Below, piece after piece: positions 37,372-44,871 of a DNA stretch of 64,000 nt; position 1 is the first letter of the stretch; every line of letters starts with the position of its first letter. Position numbers and translations under genes: made by a program. The notes beneath the pieces were generated by a model. The model worked only from the letters and a program-made list of their open reading frames with translations. It ran no database searches and was not told the DNA's origin. Location of the stretch: assembly GCF_030692605.1 (NCBI RefSeq), contig NZ_JAUYUD010000085.1:62001-126000 (forward strand). Reading direction: 5' to 3'. This stretch comes from Lutibacter sp. (GTDB lineage: Bacteria; Bacteroidota; Bacteroidia; Flavobacteriales; Flavobacteriaceae).

Positions 37372-37395
37372 TGTCACACTGAGCCTGTCGAAGTG
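37372..37395. repeat. dispersed REP-like sequence between argF' and argB
   Basis: A 24-base GTCACACTGAGCCTGTCGAAG-type sequence (written short here) in the 69-base gap. From memory, this motif recurs in intergenic regions of many Bacteroidetes genomes, often as half of a palindromic element. Only one half is present here. Confidence 0.55.
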
Positions 37396-37430
37396 TTTTC
37401 ACAAATAGTAAAAGGAAGAAAGTAAAAAAA

Positions 37431-38216
37431 ATGAAAAACAAAACATTACAAATCATTAAAATTGGAGGTAATATCATCAACGATGATAACGCGCTGACTT
37501 CCTTTTTAAAAGATTTTGCATTATTAGAAGGGCCAAAAATACTAGTTCATGGTGGTGGGAAAAAAGCGACTGAAGTTTCCGAGGCAATGGGGTTAGAACC
37601 CAAAATGATAGACGGTAGAAGGGTAACAGATGAAGTTAATTTAGAAGTTGTAACCATGGTATATGCAGGTTTATTAAATAAAAAAATTACGGCGCTTTTG
37701 CAACAATATAATTGCAATGCAATTGGATTATCTGGGGCTGACGCTAATTGTATTGTAGCTCATAAACGCATAGTAGAAGATGTTGATTTTGGTTTTGCAG
37801 GTGATGTTGATACTGTAAATTCAGAATTTGTTAATGTGTTAGTGCAAAATAAAATAACTCCAGTTTTTTGTGCAATTACCCATGATAAAAAAGGACAATT
37901 ATTAAATACAAATGCTGATACAATTGCTTCTGAAGTTTCAATTGCGATGAGTGAACTATACAATACAGAATTAAATTATGTGTTCGAATTTAAAGGAGTA
38001 TTGTTAGCAATTGAGGACAAAAATTCTGTAATAACTGAAATTAATTTGGCTAAATATGAACAATTAATAGAGCAGGGTATTATCTCCGAAGGAATGATTC
38101 CTAAACTTCATAATTGTTTTATCGCGTTAAAAAAAGGAGTTCAAAAAGTGAAAATTGGTGATGCTTCATTAATTAAAAAAACTAATAATTTATATACAAC
38201 ATTAAGTTTAAAATAA
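37431..38216 (+). CDS. argB: N-acyl-glutamate kinase
   Basis: Phosphorylates N-acyl-glutamate. 261 aa of the amino acid kinase fold: KIGGNIINDD at the N-terminus, LVHGGGKKATEVS, GLSGADANC. It follows the REP-like sequence and overlaps the M20 deacylase gene by one base (TAATG). Confidence 0.94.
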   Translation: MKNKTLQIIKIGGNIINDDNALTSFLKDFALLEGPKILVHGGGKKATEVSEAMGLEPKMIDGRRVTDEVNLEVVTMVYAGLLNKKITALLQQYNCNAIGLSGADANCIVAHKRIVEDVDFGFAGDVDTVNSEFVNVLVQNKITPVFCAITHDKKGQLLNTNADTIASEVSIAMSELYNTELNYVFEFKGVLLAIEDKNSVITEINLAKYEQLIEQGIISEGMIPKLHNCFIALKKGVQKVKIGDASLIKKTNNLYTTLSLK

Positions 38217-39274
38217 TGACAAATCAATTAACCAAAGAAGCTATTGAATTGCTTAAAAATTTAATTTCAAAGCAATCATTTTCAGGTGAAGAAAATGAAA
38301 CTGCGATGTTAATAATGCAGTGGTTTTCTAGTCACGAAATAAAATTTGAAAGTGATAAGCATAATGTTTGGGCAAAAAACAAACATTTTGATGCTTCCAA
38401 AAAAACAATACTATTAAACTCACATCATGATACGGTAAAACCAAATAAAAACTATACAAAAAACCCGTTTAACCCTGAAGTTAGTGATGGAAAATTATAC
38501 GGTTTAGGCAGTAATGATGCTGGAGGTTGTTTGGTTTCATTGTTAGCAACATTTACTTATTTTTATGATAGAAGTGGTTTAAAATATAATTTTGTTATAG
38601 TAGCTTCTGCAGAAGAGGAAAGTTCTGGTCAAAACGGATTAAATAGTATGTTAGACATTATTCCACCAATAGATTTTGCTATTATTGGTGAGCCAACACT
38701 AATGCAATTAGCCATCGCGGAAAAAGGGTTGTTGGTGTTAGATTGTGAAGCAAAAGGAACTTCGTGTCATGCAGCACACGGAATGGGCGATAATTCTATC
38801 TATAATGCCATTGAGGATATTAATTGGTTTCAAACATACGAATTTCCAAAACATTCTGAAACCTTAGGGAAAGTTAAAATGACGGTTACTCAAATTGAAG
38901 CAGGGAACCAACATAATGTAATACCTGCAAGTTGTAAATATGTTGTGGATGTTAGAGTAACAAATGCATATAACAATGAGGAGGTTTTGGAAATTATACA
39001 ATCAAATGTAAAATCGGAAGTAGTAGCAAGGTCACTTCGATTAAATTCTTCATCCATACCAAAAAATCATCCAATTGTACAAGCGGGTATTAAATTAGGA
39101 AGAGAAACATATGGTTCGCCAACACTTTCTGACCAATCGGTTTTAAGTTGTCCTTCTTTAAAATTAGGGCCTGGACAAAGTTTACGTTCGCATACTGCTG
39201 ATGAATTTATTTACATTAAAGAAATTGAAGAAGGAGTAGATTTGTATATTAAAATATTAAATGAAATAGTGTAA
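38216..39274 (+). CDS. M20-family N-acyl-ornithine/citrulline deacylase
   Basis: Zn peptidase-like deacylase, 352 aa. SHHDTVKP carries the first metal ligands, GLGSNDAGG the bridging Asp, and ASAEEESSGQNG the catalytic Glu pair. In this operon the substrate should be N-acyl-citrulline, because carbamoylation occurs before deacylation, or N-acyl-ornithine. An argE-type role is secure; acetyl versus succinyl is not. An 88-base repeat-filled gap follows. Confidence 0.88.
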   Translation: MTNQLTKEAIELLKNLISKQSFSGEENETAMLIMQWFSSHEIKFESDKHNVWAKNKHFDASKKTILLNSHHDTVKPNKNYTKNPFNPEVSDGKLYGLGSNDAGGCLVSLLATFTYFYDRSGLKYNFVIVASAEEESSGQNGLNSMLDIIPPIDFAIIGEPTLMQLAIAEKGLLVLDCEAKGTSCHAAHGMGDNSIYNAIEDINWFQTYEFPKHSETLGKVKMTVTQIEAGNQHNVIPASCKYVVDVRVTNAYNNEEVLEIIQSNVKSEVVARSLRLNSSSIPKNHPIVQAGIKLGRETYGSPTLSDQSVLSCPSLKLGPGQSLRSHTADEFIYIKEIEEGVDLYIKILNEIV

Positions 39275-39280
39275 AATTAA

Positions 39281-39349
39281 TGTCATATTGAGTGTAGTCG
39301 AAATATCTCATAGTTAATATTGAGATTCTTCATTTCATTCAGAATGACA
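39281..39349. repeat. REP-like imperfect inverted repeat between the deacylase gene and argH
   Basis: A 69-base element. The left arm runs from TGTCATATTGAG to TCTCA and the right arm from TGAGATTC to AATGACA; the two arms are about 29 bases each and pair imperfectly around a 10-base centre. From memory it resembles the dispersed TGTCATTCTGAACG...AATGACA family of Bacteroidetes intergenic repeats. It fills almost the whole gap. Confidence 0.65.
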
Positions 39350-39362
39350 AAAAACAATAATT

Positions 39363-40640
39363 ATGAAACTTTGGGATAAAGGATTTTCAACCGACAAAAA
39401 AATAGATTTATTCACTGTTGGTAACGACAGAGAACTCGATTTAATTTTAGCAAAATACGATGTTATTGGAAATGTTGCACACGCAAAAATGTTGCACAGC
39501 ATGGGATTATTAACTGCTGAAGAATTAAAATCACTAGAAATAGTTTTAGAATCAATTTTAAAAACTATTGAAGAAGGAAATTTCATAATTGAAGATTCTT
39601 TTGAAGATGTACATTCTAAAGTGGAGTTTTTATTAACAGAAAAGTTAGGTGATATAGGAAAAAAAATTCATACGGCGCGGTCAAGAAACGATCAGGTTTT
39701 GGTAGATGTTCATTTATATATTAAAGATGCTTTAACTGAAATAAATGGTGAAGTTGATGCGTTATTTGACTTGTTAATTTTATTGGCTGAACAGTATAAA
39801 AATGTATTATTGCCAGGTTATACGCATTTGCAAGTGGCGATGCCATCATCGTTTGGATTGTGGTTTTCTGCCTACGCCGAAACGTTGATTGATGATATTT
39901 ATTTTTTAAAAGCTGCTTATAAAGTTGCAGATCAAAATCCGTTAGGTTCTGCTGCTGGTTATGGTAGTTCATTTCCAATTGATAGGGATTTTACAACCAA
40001 AGAATTAGGTTTTAAAACCTTAAAGTTTAATTCGGTGGCTGCTCAAATGGGTAGAGGGAAATTAGAGAAATCAGTTGCGTTTGCTATAAGTTCTGTTGCG
40101 AGTACTTTATCGAAAATGAGTATGGATATTTGTTTATATATGAGCCAGAATTTTAGTTTTATTTCATTTCCAGATGAATTAACAACAGGTTCAAGTATTA
40201 TGCCTCATAAAAAAAATCCAGATGTTTTTGAATTAATTAGAGGGAAATGTAACAAATTACAAGCACTTCCTTTCGAGTTTACGTTAATTACAAACAACTT
40301 ACCAAGTGGTTACCACAGAGATTTACAATTGTTGAAAGAAGGTTTAATTCCTTCGTTTTCAACCTTAAAATCATGTTTAGAAATGTTAACATATTCATTA
40401 AAAAATATTCGTGTAAGGACTGATATTATTGAGGAAGAAAAATACTTGTATTTGTTTAGTGTTGAGGAGGTTAATAAGTTAGTTCAAACTGGTGTTCCGT
40501 TTAGAGATGCTTATAAAATAGTTGGAAAAAGCATTAATGAAGGCACTTTTAATCCTGACAAAAAAGTGGTGCACACGCATAAAGGAAGTTTGGGTAATTT
40601 ATGTTTGGATGAAATCGTAAACAAGAAAAATAAGGCATAA
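39363..40640 (+). CDS. argH: argininosuccinate lyase
   Basis: Splits argininosuccinate to arginine and fumarate, the last step. 425 aa: the N-terminal KLWDKGFSTDKKID, HTARSRNDQV near 102, and the superfamily signature GSSIMPHKKNPDVFELI near residue 279. Slightly shorter than the 457-aa E. coli enzyme at the C-terminus. Last gene of the operon. Confidence 0.96.
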   Translation: MKLWDKGFSTDKKIDLFTVGNDRELDLILAKYDVIGNVAHAKMLHSMGLLTAEELKSLEIVLESILKTIEEGNFIIEDSFEDVHSKVEFLLTEKLGDIGKKIHTARSRNDQVLVDVHLYIKDALTEINGEVDALFDLLILLAEQYKNVLLPGYTHLQVAMPSSFGLWFSAYAETLIDDIYFLKAAYKVADQNPLGSAAGYGSSFPIDRDFTTKELGFKTLKFNSVAAQMGRGKLEKSVAFAISSVASTLSKMSMDICLYMSQNFSFISFPDELTTGSSIMPHKKNPDVFELIRGKCNKLQALPFEFTLITNNLPSGYHRDLQLLKEGLIPSFSTLKSCLEMLTYSLKNIRVRTDIIEEEKYLYLFSVEEVNKLVQTGVPFRDAYKIVGKSINEGTFNPDKKVVHTHKGSLGNLCLDEIVNKKNKA

Positions 40641-40902
40641 TAACAATTGACAATTGATAATTGACAATTTTGAAATCGGCTATTGCCTATCTGCCTATTG
40701 GCCGCTCTGCGAAGTCTTCCGACTTCGAAACGCTGATTTTGATTTTTAGATTCTTAGTATTTTAGATTTTACTGGGAACTGAACACTAAGAACACCACAC
40801 TGCGAAGCCACGATATAAGCTGCAAAGTCGGGAGACTTTGCAGAGCTGTACTTTTGGAAATTCAGAACAATCAATTATTAATTTTTCATCATTAATTTTT
40901 AA
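40641..40902. repeat. intergenic cluster of simple repeats and hairpins after argH
   Basis: 262 bases without a gene. The gap starts with alternating CAATTGA/CAATTGATAATTG repeats. It contains a perfect 7-bp hairpin CGAAGTC-ttcc-GACTTCG (40710-40727) and a perfect 10-bp hairpin CTGCAAAGTC-ggga-GACTTTGCAG (40820-40843). The palindromes are GC-richer than the surroundings and REP-like. No T run follows either hairpin. Confidence 0.6.
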
Positions 40903-41589
40903 TTAATTACAAGCATCCCAAATTATATCATCTGGAGTTGGTGCAATTAAGGCTATTTTTTCATTTGTTACTGGGTGAATAAATTCAATTTTACGAGCGT
41001 GTAAATGAATACTTGCATCTTTGTTGCTTCGGTCAAAACCATATTTTAAATCGCCTTTAATTGGTGAGCCAATAGCTGCTAACTGACACCTAATTTGATG
41101 GTGGCGACCTGTTTCCAAATCAACTTCTAACAAATGATAATTTTCTAAAGACTTGAGAAGTTTATAATGAAGAATTGATTTTTTACTGCCTTCAATTTCT
41201 GTACTATATGATGTAGATTTATTGTTTTTAGGATTTTTCTTCAAATATCCAACAAGAGTGTCTTCTTCTTTGTTAGGTTTATTTTTAACAACAGCCCAAT
41301 AGGTTTTATCAACTTTTTTTTCGCGTAGCATTTTGTTAAAGCGCTCTAAAGATTTTGATGTTCTGGCGAAAACAACAACGCCGGTTGTAGGTCTGTCAAG
41401 TCTGTGAACTACACCCAAAAAAACAGCGCCAGGCTTGTTGTATTTTTCTTTGATGTATGTTTTAACAATTTCACTTAATGGTGTATCACCGGTTTTATCA
41501 CCTTGAATAATATCACCTGATTGTTTATTAATAATAAGGAAGTGATTGTCTTCAAATAAAATGTTTAAATTGTTTTTGGTAGAAGGCAT
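40903..41589 (-). CDS. RluA-family pseudouridine synthase
   Basis: Isomerises specific uridines in rRNA or tRNA. 228 aa: the catalytic Asp motif VVHRLDRPTTGVVVFA and the later LETGRHHQIRCQLA signature. It lacks the N-terminal S4 domain of RluC/RluD, so it is closer to the RluA/TruC type; the target base cannot be told. One base separates it from engB. Confidence 0.9.
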   Translation of the reverse strand: MPSTKNNLNILFEDNHFLIINKQSGDIIQGDKTGDTPLSEIVKTYIKEKYNKPGAVFLGVVHRLDRPTTGVVVFARTSKSLERFNKMLREKKVDKTYWAVVKNKPNKEEDTLVGYLKKNPKNNKSTSYSTEIEGSKKSILHYKLLKSLENYHLLEVDLETGRHHQIRCQLAAIGSPIKGDLKYGFDRSNKDASIHLHARKIEFIHPVTNEKIALIAPTPDDIIWDACN

Positions 41590-41590
41590 T

Positions 41591-42202
41591 TTAGTTCTTT
41601 TTTCCTACTTCTTGATTGATGTTATCAATAAACTCAAGTATTTCTTCTCTTCCAGTTGCCTGGGTTGATGATGACACAAAGTGTTGAGGCATAGTTTCCC
41701 AAAGTGTTTGGGTCATAATTTTACTATAAACCTGAATATTTCTATTTAACTGAGATAATTTTAACTTGTCGGCTTTTGTAAAAATTATGCAAAACGGGAT
41801 TTCATTTTCACCTAAAAACTGCATAAATTCTAAATCAATTTTCTGAGGTTCTAATCTTGAATCTAATAAAACAAAAGTACAAATCAGTTGCTCTCGCTGC
41901 AAAAAATAAAGTTTGATAAAGCTTTGAAATGTTTCTTTAGTAGATTTTGAAACTTTAGCGTAGCCATAGCCAGGTAAATCGACTAAAAACCAATTATTAT
42001 TGATTTTAAAATGATTAATTAGTTGTGTTTTTCCAGGCTTACCAGATATCTTTGCGAGTTTGCTATGGTTTGTAATCATATTTATCAAAGACGACTTGCC
42101 AACATTGGAACGTCCAATAAAAGCATACTCTGGTAATTGTTCTTTTGGACATTTGGTCACATCAGAATTGCTAATAACAAAATCGGCCGAAGTAACCTTC
42201 AT
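41591..42202 (-). CDS. engB: ribosome biogenesis GTPase EngB/YsxC/YihA
   Basis: Essential small GTPase for large-subunit assembly. 203 aa: G1 GRSNVGKSSL near residue 31, G3 DLPGYGYAKV near 75, G4 TKADKLKLSQ near 140. Same-strand neighbours are the hydrolase gene 4 bases upstream and the pseudouridine synthase 1 base downstream, forming a three-gene operon. Confidence 0.95.
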   Translation of the reverse strand: MKVTSADFVISNSDVTKCPKEQLPEYAFIGRSNVGKSSLINMITNHSKLAKISGKPGKTQLINHFKINNNWFLVDLPGYGYAKVSKSTKETFQSFIKLYFLQREQLICTFVLLDSRLEPQKIDLEFMQFLGENEIPFCIIFTKADKLKLSQLNRNIQVYSKIMTQTLWETMPQHFVSSSTQATGREEILEFIDNINQEVGKKN

Positions 42203-42206
42203 AATA

Positions 42207-42971
42207 TTATAATTTTCTTTTTTTCAGCCAGTTATGTAAAATATGATTGAAATCATCTGGGAGTTCCATCATTGGGGCATGTCCACATTCATCCATCCAA
42301 AATAAGTCTGCATCAGGTAATAATTTTGCAAAATCGATAGCTACTTCTGGAGGAGTAACGGTATCTTGTTTACCCCAAATAACACAAGCAGGAGTATCCA
42401 TTTTTGGTAAATCTTTCGCCATATTGTGTCTTATAGCACTTTTAGCGATTGCCAAAATTCTGATAGCCCTATGCCTGTCGTTTACCGCGGCATAAATTTC
42501 GTCAATAACTTCTTTTGTAGCAACCTCTGGGCGGAAAAATACGTTTTGAGTTTTTGCTTTAATGTACTCATAATCACCTCTTTTTGGGTAGGTATCTCCC
42601 ATTGATTTTTCATATAGACCAGAACTTCCTGCTAAAACAAGACCAGACACATTTTTTAAATTCATTTTGGTGAAATATAAACCTACATGCCCACCTAAAG
42701 AATTTCCCAACAAAATAACATTGTCAATCTTTTTAAACTTCATAAATTCTTTTAAGAATTTCGACAGGTTTTTTACATTAGTTTTAAGAATGGGTAAAGT
42801 GTAAATGGGTAACTCAGGAATTAGAACTTTATAACCATTTTGAGAAAAATAGTTAAACACACCTTCAAAATTACTTAAGGTGCCCATAAGGCCATGTAAC
42901 ACTATAATTGGTTGACCTTCTCCTGCTTCTATATAACTAAATTTTCCTTCTGTTATAAGTTGATTGCTCAT
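42207..42971 (-). CDS. alpha/beta-hydrolase-fold protein
   Basis: 254 aa, no signal peptide. An oxyanion HGLMGTLSN segment near residue 27, the nucleophile elbow GNSLGGHVG with Ser near 93, the late acid in WGKQDTVTPP, and the His in ECGHAPMME complete a classical triad. The substrate is unknown; it has been kept with engB and an rRNA-modifying enzyme, which does not define it. It is divergent from mraZ with 211 bases between starts. Confidence 0.85.
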   Translation of the reverse strand: MSNQLITEGKFSYIEAGEGQPIIVLHGLMGTLSNFEGVFNYFSQNGYKVLIPELPIYTLPILKTNVKNLSKFLKEFMKFKKIDNVILLGNSLGGHVGLYFTKMNLKNVSGLVLAGSSGLYEKSMGDTYPKRGDYEYIKAKTQNVFFRPEVATKEVIDEIYAAVNDRHRAIRILAIAKSAIRHNMAKDLPKMDTPACVIWGKQDTVTPPEVAIDFAKLLPDADLFWMDECGHAPMMELPDDFNHILHNWLKKRKL

Positions 42972-43121
42972 TAAATCTAAAGTTTTAAGCTATGTCACAA
43001 ATGTAATCTTTTTTTCTAAAAAATACTTTTTTTATTAAGTAGCCTGCATAATACGGTTTATTAAGTTGTTTTCCAATTTCTTATCCTAAAAATGGATAAA
43101 TGTGTAAAAGTTATCAACAAA

Positions 43122-43146
43122 GTGGGGTAAAGTGGTAAATTGTGGG
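43122..43146 (+). promoter_or_regulatory. MraZ operator: three GTGGG-type direct repeats at 10-base period
   Basis: GTGGG (43122), GTGGT (43132) and GTGGG (43142) are spaced exactly 10 bases apart, about 10 bases upstream of the -7 element. This is the known arrangement of MraZ binding boxes (short GTGGG repeats with 5-base spacers) in front of mraZ in other bacteria, so it probably mediates autoregulation of the dcw cluster. Confidence 0.7.
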
Positions 43147-43156
43147 AAAAAATTTA

Positions 43157-43164
43157 TATTTTTG
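43157..43164 (+). promoter_or_regulatory. Bacteroidetes -7 promoter element (TATTTTTG) for the dcw cluster
   Basis: Exact TAnnTTTG match, 18 bases before the mraZ ATG and directly after the MraZ repeats. A TTG about 14 bases upstream (inside the third repeat) is closer than the usual -33 spacing. Confidence 0.5.
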
Positions 43165-43182
43165 AATACTCACAAATAAATA

Positions 43183-43656
43183 ATGGTAAATCTAATTGGG
43201 ACATATGAATGTAAAGCTGATGCCAAAGGGCGTTTAGTGCTTTCGGGTGCTTTAAAAAAACAACTTGCCCCAATGTTACAAGATGGTTTTGTTTTGAAAC
43301 GTGCTGTTTTTCAGCCATGTTTGGAGTTGTATCCAATGGCTGAATGGAATATTTTAATGACTAAAGTAAATAAGTTAAACAGATTTATTAAAAAGAATAA
43401 CGACTTTATTAGAAGGTTTACGGCAGGTGTAAAAATTGTTGAATTGGATGCCTCAGGGCGACTTTTAATCCCGAAAGATTTACAAAGTTTTGCAAACGTT
43501 TCAAAAAATATTGTTTTGAATGCGGCAGTTAATATAATAGAAATTTGGGATAAAGATAATTACGAAAAAGCAATTGATGGTGACCCAAGCGAGTTTGAGG
43601 CACTTGCTGAAGATGTTATGGGAAATGTAAAAGAAGATGAGAATGGAATATCATAA
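43183..43656 (+). CDS. mraZ: transcriptional regulator and dcw-cluster marker MraZ
   Basis: 157 aa with two AbrB/SpoVT-type beta domains: GTYECKADAKGRLVLSGALK at 5-24, and the second containing DASGRLLIPKDLQSF near 88-102. Family members form rings and repress their own operon through GTGGG repeats, which are present just upstream. First gene of the division/cell-wall cluster, overlapping rsmH. Confidence 0.95.
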   Translation: MVNLIGTYECKADAKGRLVLSGALKKQLAPMLQDGFVLKRAVFQPCLELYPMAEWNILMTKVNKLNRFIKKNNDFIRRFTAGVKIVELDASGRLLIPKDLQSFANVSKNIVLNAAVNIIEIWDKDNYEKAIDGDPSEFEALAEDVMGNVKEDENGIS

Positions 43657-44542
43657 TCCAGTTTTATTGACAGAAAGCGTTGATGCTTTAAACATAAAAC
43701 CAGATGGCATATATGTGGATGTTACTTTTGGCGGCGGTGGGCATTCCAAAGAGATTTTAAAAAGATTAGGAGAAAAAGGAAAATTATTTGCATTTGATCA
43801 AGATGAAGACGCTCAACAAAATAGCATTAACGATGAAAGGTTTGTTTTAATTCAACAAAATTTCAGATTCATAAAAAGATTTTTAAAGTTTTACGGCGTT
43901 ACAAAAGTAGATGGTATTTTTGCCGATTTAGGGGTTTCTTCCCATCAATTTGATGAAGCGGATAGAGGTTTTTCTACAAGATTTGATGCTAAGTTAGATA
44001 TGAGAATGAGTAAAGCAAGTAAAATTTCTGCTTTTGATGTAGTAAATAAATATGAGGAAGATAAAATCAGTTCATTGCTTTTTCAATATGGTGAACTTCG
44101 CAATGCAAAAGCCATTGCAAAAAAAATAGTAGCTAGCAGAGCTACCAATCTAATTACTACAAGTTTTGAATTAAAACAGGTTTTGGCCGAATTTGTTCCA
44201 AAAAAAGTTGAACATAAAATTTTAGCCCAAATATTTCAAGCAATTAGAATTGAGGTTAATGAAGAAATAACTGCCTTGAAAGAATTTTTACTTCAAACTC
44301 CAGACTTGCTTACAAAAAGTGGGAGACTTAGTGTGATTTCCTATCATTCATTAGAAGATAGGTTAGTAAAACGGTTTATTAGAGATGGGTTGTTTGAAGG
44401 GGAACCTGTAAAAGATATGTATGGTAATTTTCAAGTTCCACTAAAAAAAGTAGGTTCCTTAATTACTCCAAAACCAGCTGAAATTAAAGAGAATAATAGA
44501 TCACGAAGTGCTAAGTTACGAATTGCAACACTCAGTTTATAA
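43643..44542 (+). CDS. rsmH: 16S rRNA (cytosine(1402)-N(4))-methyltransferase
   Basis: Methylates C1402 of 16S rRNA. I prefer ATG 43643 (MEYHNPVLL), as relatives start there, over ATG 43637. VDVTFGGGGHSKEIL is the SAM-binding loop, followed by FDQDEDA, DGIFADLGVSSHQ and SYHSLEDR. About 299 aa. It overlaps mraZ by 14 bases and the FtsL-like gene by one base (TAATG). Confidence 0.95.
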   Translation: MEYHNPVLLTESVDALNIKPDGIYVDVTFGGGGHSKEILKRLGEKGKLFAFDQDEDAQQNSINDERFVLIQQNFRFIKRFLKFYGVTKVDGIFADLGVSSHQFDEADRGFSTRFDAKLDMRMSKASKISAFDVVNKYEEDKISSLLFQYGELRNAKAIAKKIVASRATNLITTSFELKQVLAEFVPKKVEHKILAQIFQAIRIEVNEEITALKEFLLQTPDLLTKSGRLSVISYHSLEDRLVKRFIRDGLFEGEPVKDMYGNFQVPLKKVGSLITPKPAEIKENNRSRSAKLRIATLSL

Positions 44543-44871
44543 TGGCTTTTAAAAAAAACATATTCGATCTATTAAAAGGTAACTTTTTAATAAATGAAGA
44601 CTCGTTGCAAAATTGGAGGTTCATTTTTTTTATAGTGGGTTTAATGCTTTTAATGATTGCCAGTTCTCATAGTTCAGATAAAAAGGTTATGGAGATTACC
44701 AAATTAAATAAAGAAATTAAAGAATTAAGAGCAGAGTTTGTTGACACCAGATCGATTGCAATGAAGCTAAAATTAGAATCTGCAATTAAAGAAAAAGTGG
44801 TTGATTTAGAATTAAAGCCTAGTGAAACACCACCTCAGTTAATAACAGTAACATCAAAAAACAAAAAATAA
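44542..44871 (+). CDS. FtsL-like cell division protein
   Basis: 109-aa bitopic membrane protein: a short cytoplasmic N-terminus, one transmembrane helix (about 28-45, FIFFIVGLMLLMIAS), then a coiled coil (LNKEIKELRAEF). The position between rsmH and the FtsI-type PBP, together with this architecture, identifies the Bacteroidetes FtsL equivalent; sequence similarity to proteobacterial FtsL is weak. Overlaps rsmH and adjoins pbp2. Confidence 0.8.
   Translation: MAFKKNIFDLLKGNFLINEDSLQNWRFIFFIVGLMLLMIASSHSSDKKVMEITKLNKEIKELRAEFVDTRSIAMKLKLESAIKEKVVDLELKPSETPPQLITVTSKNKK

Noticed and set aside
43111-43119. DnaA-box-like TTATCAACA and a nearby TTATCC/GGATAA palindrome upstream of mraZ
   Set aside because: Single imperfect box, no cluster and no origin-type neighbours; not enough for a replication origin.
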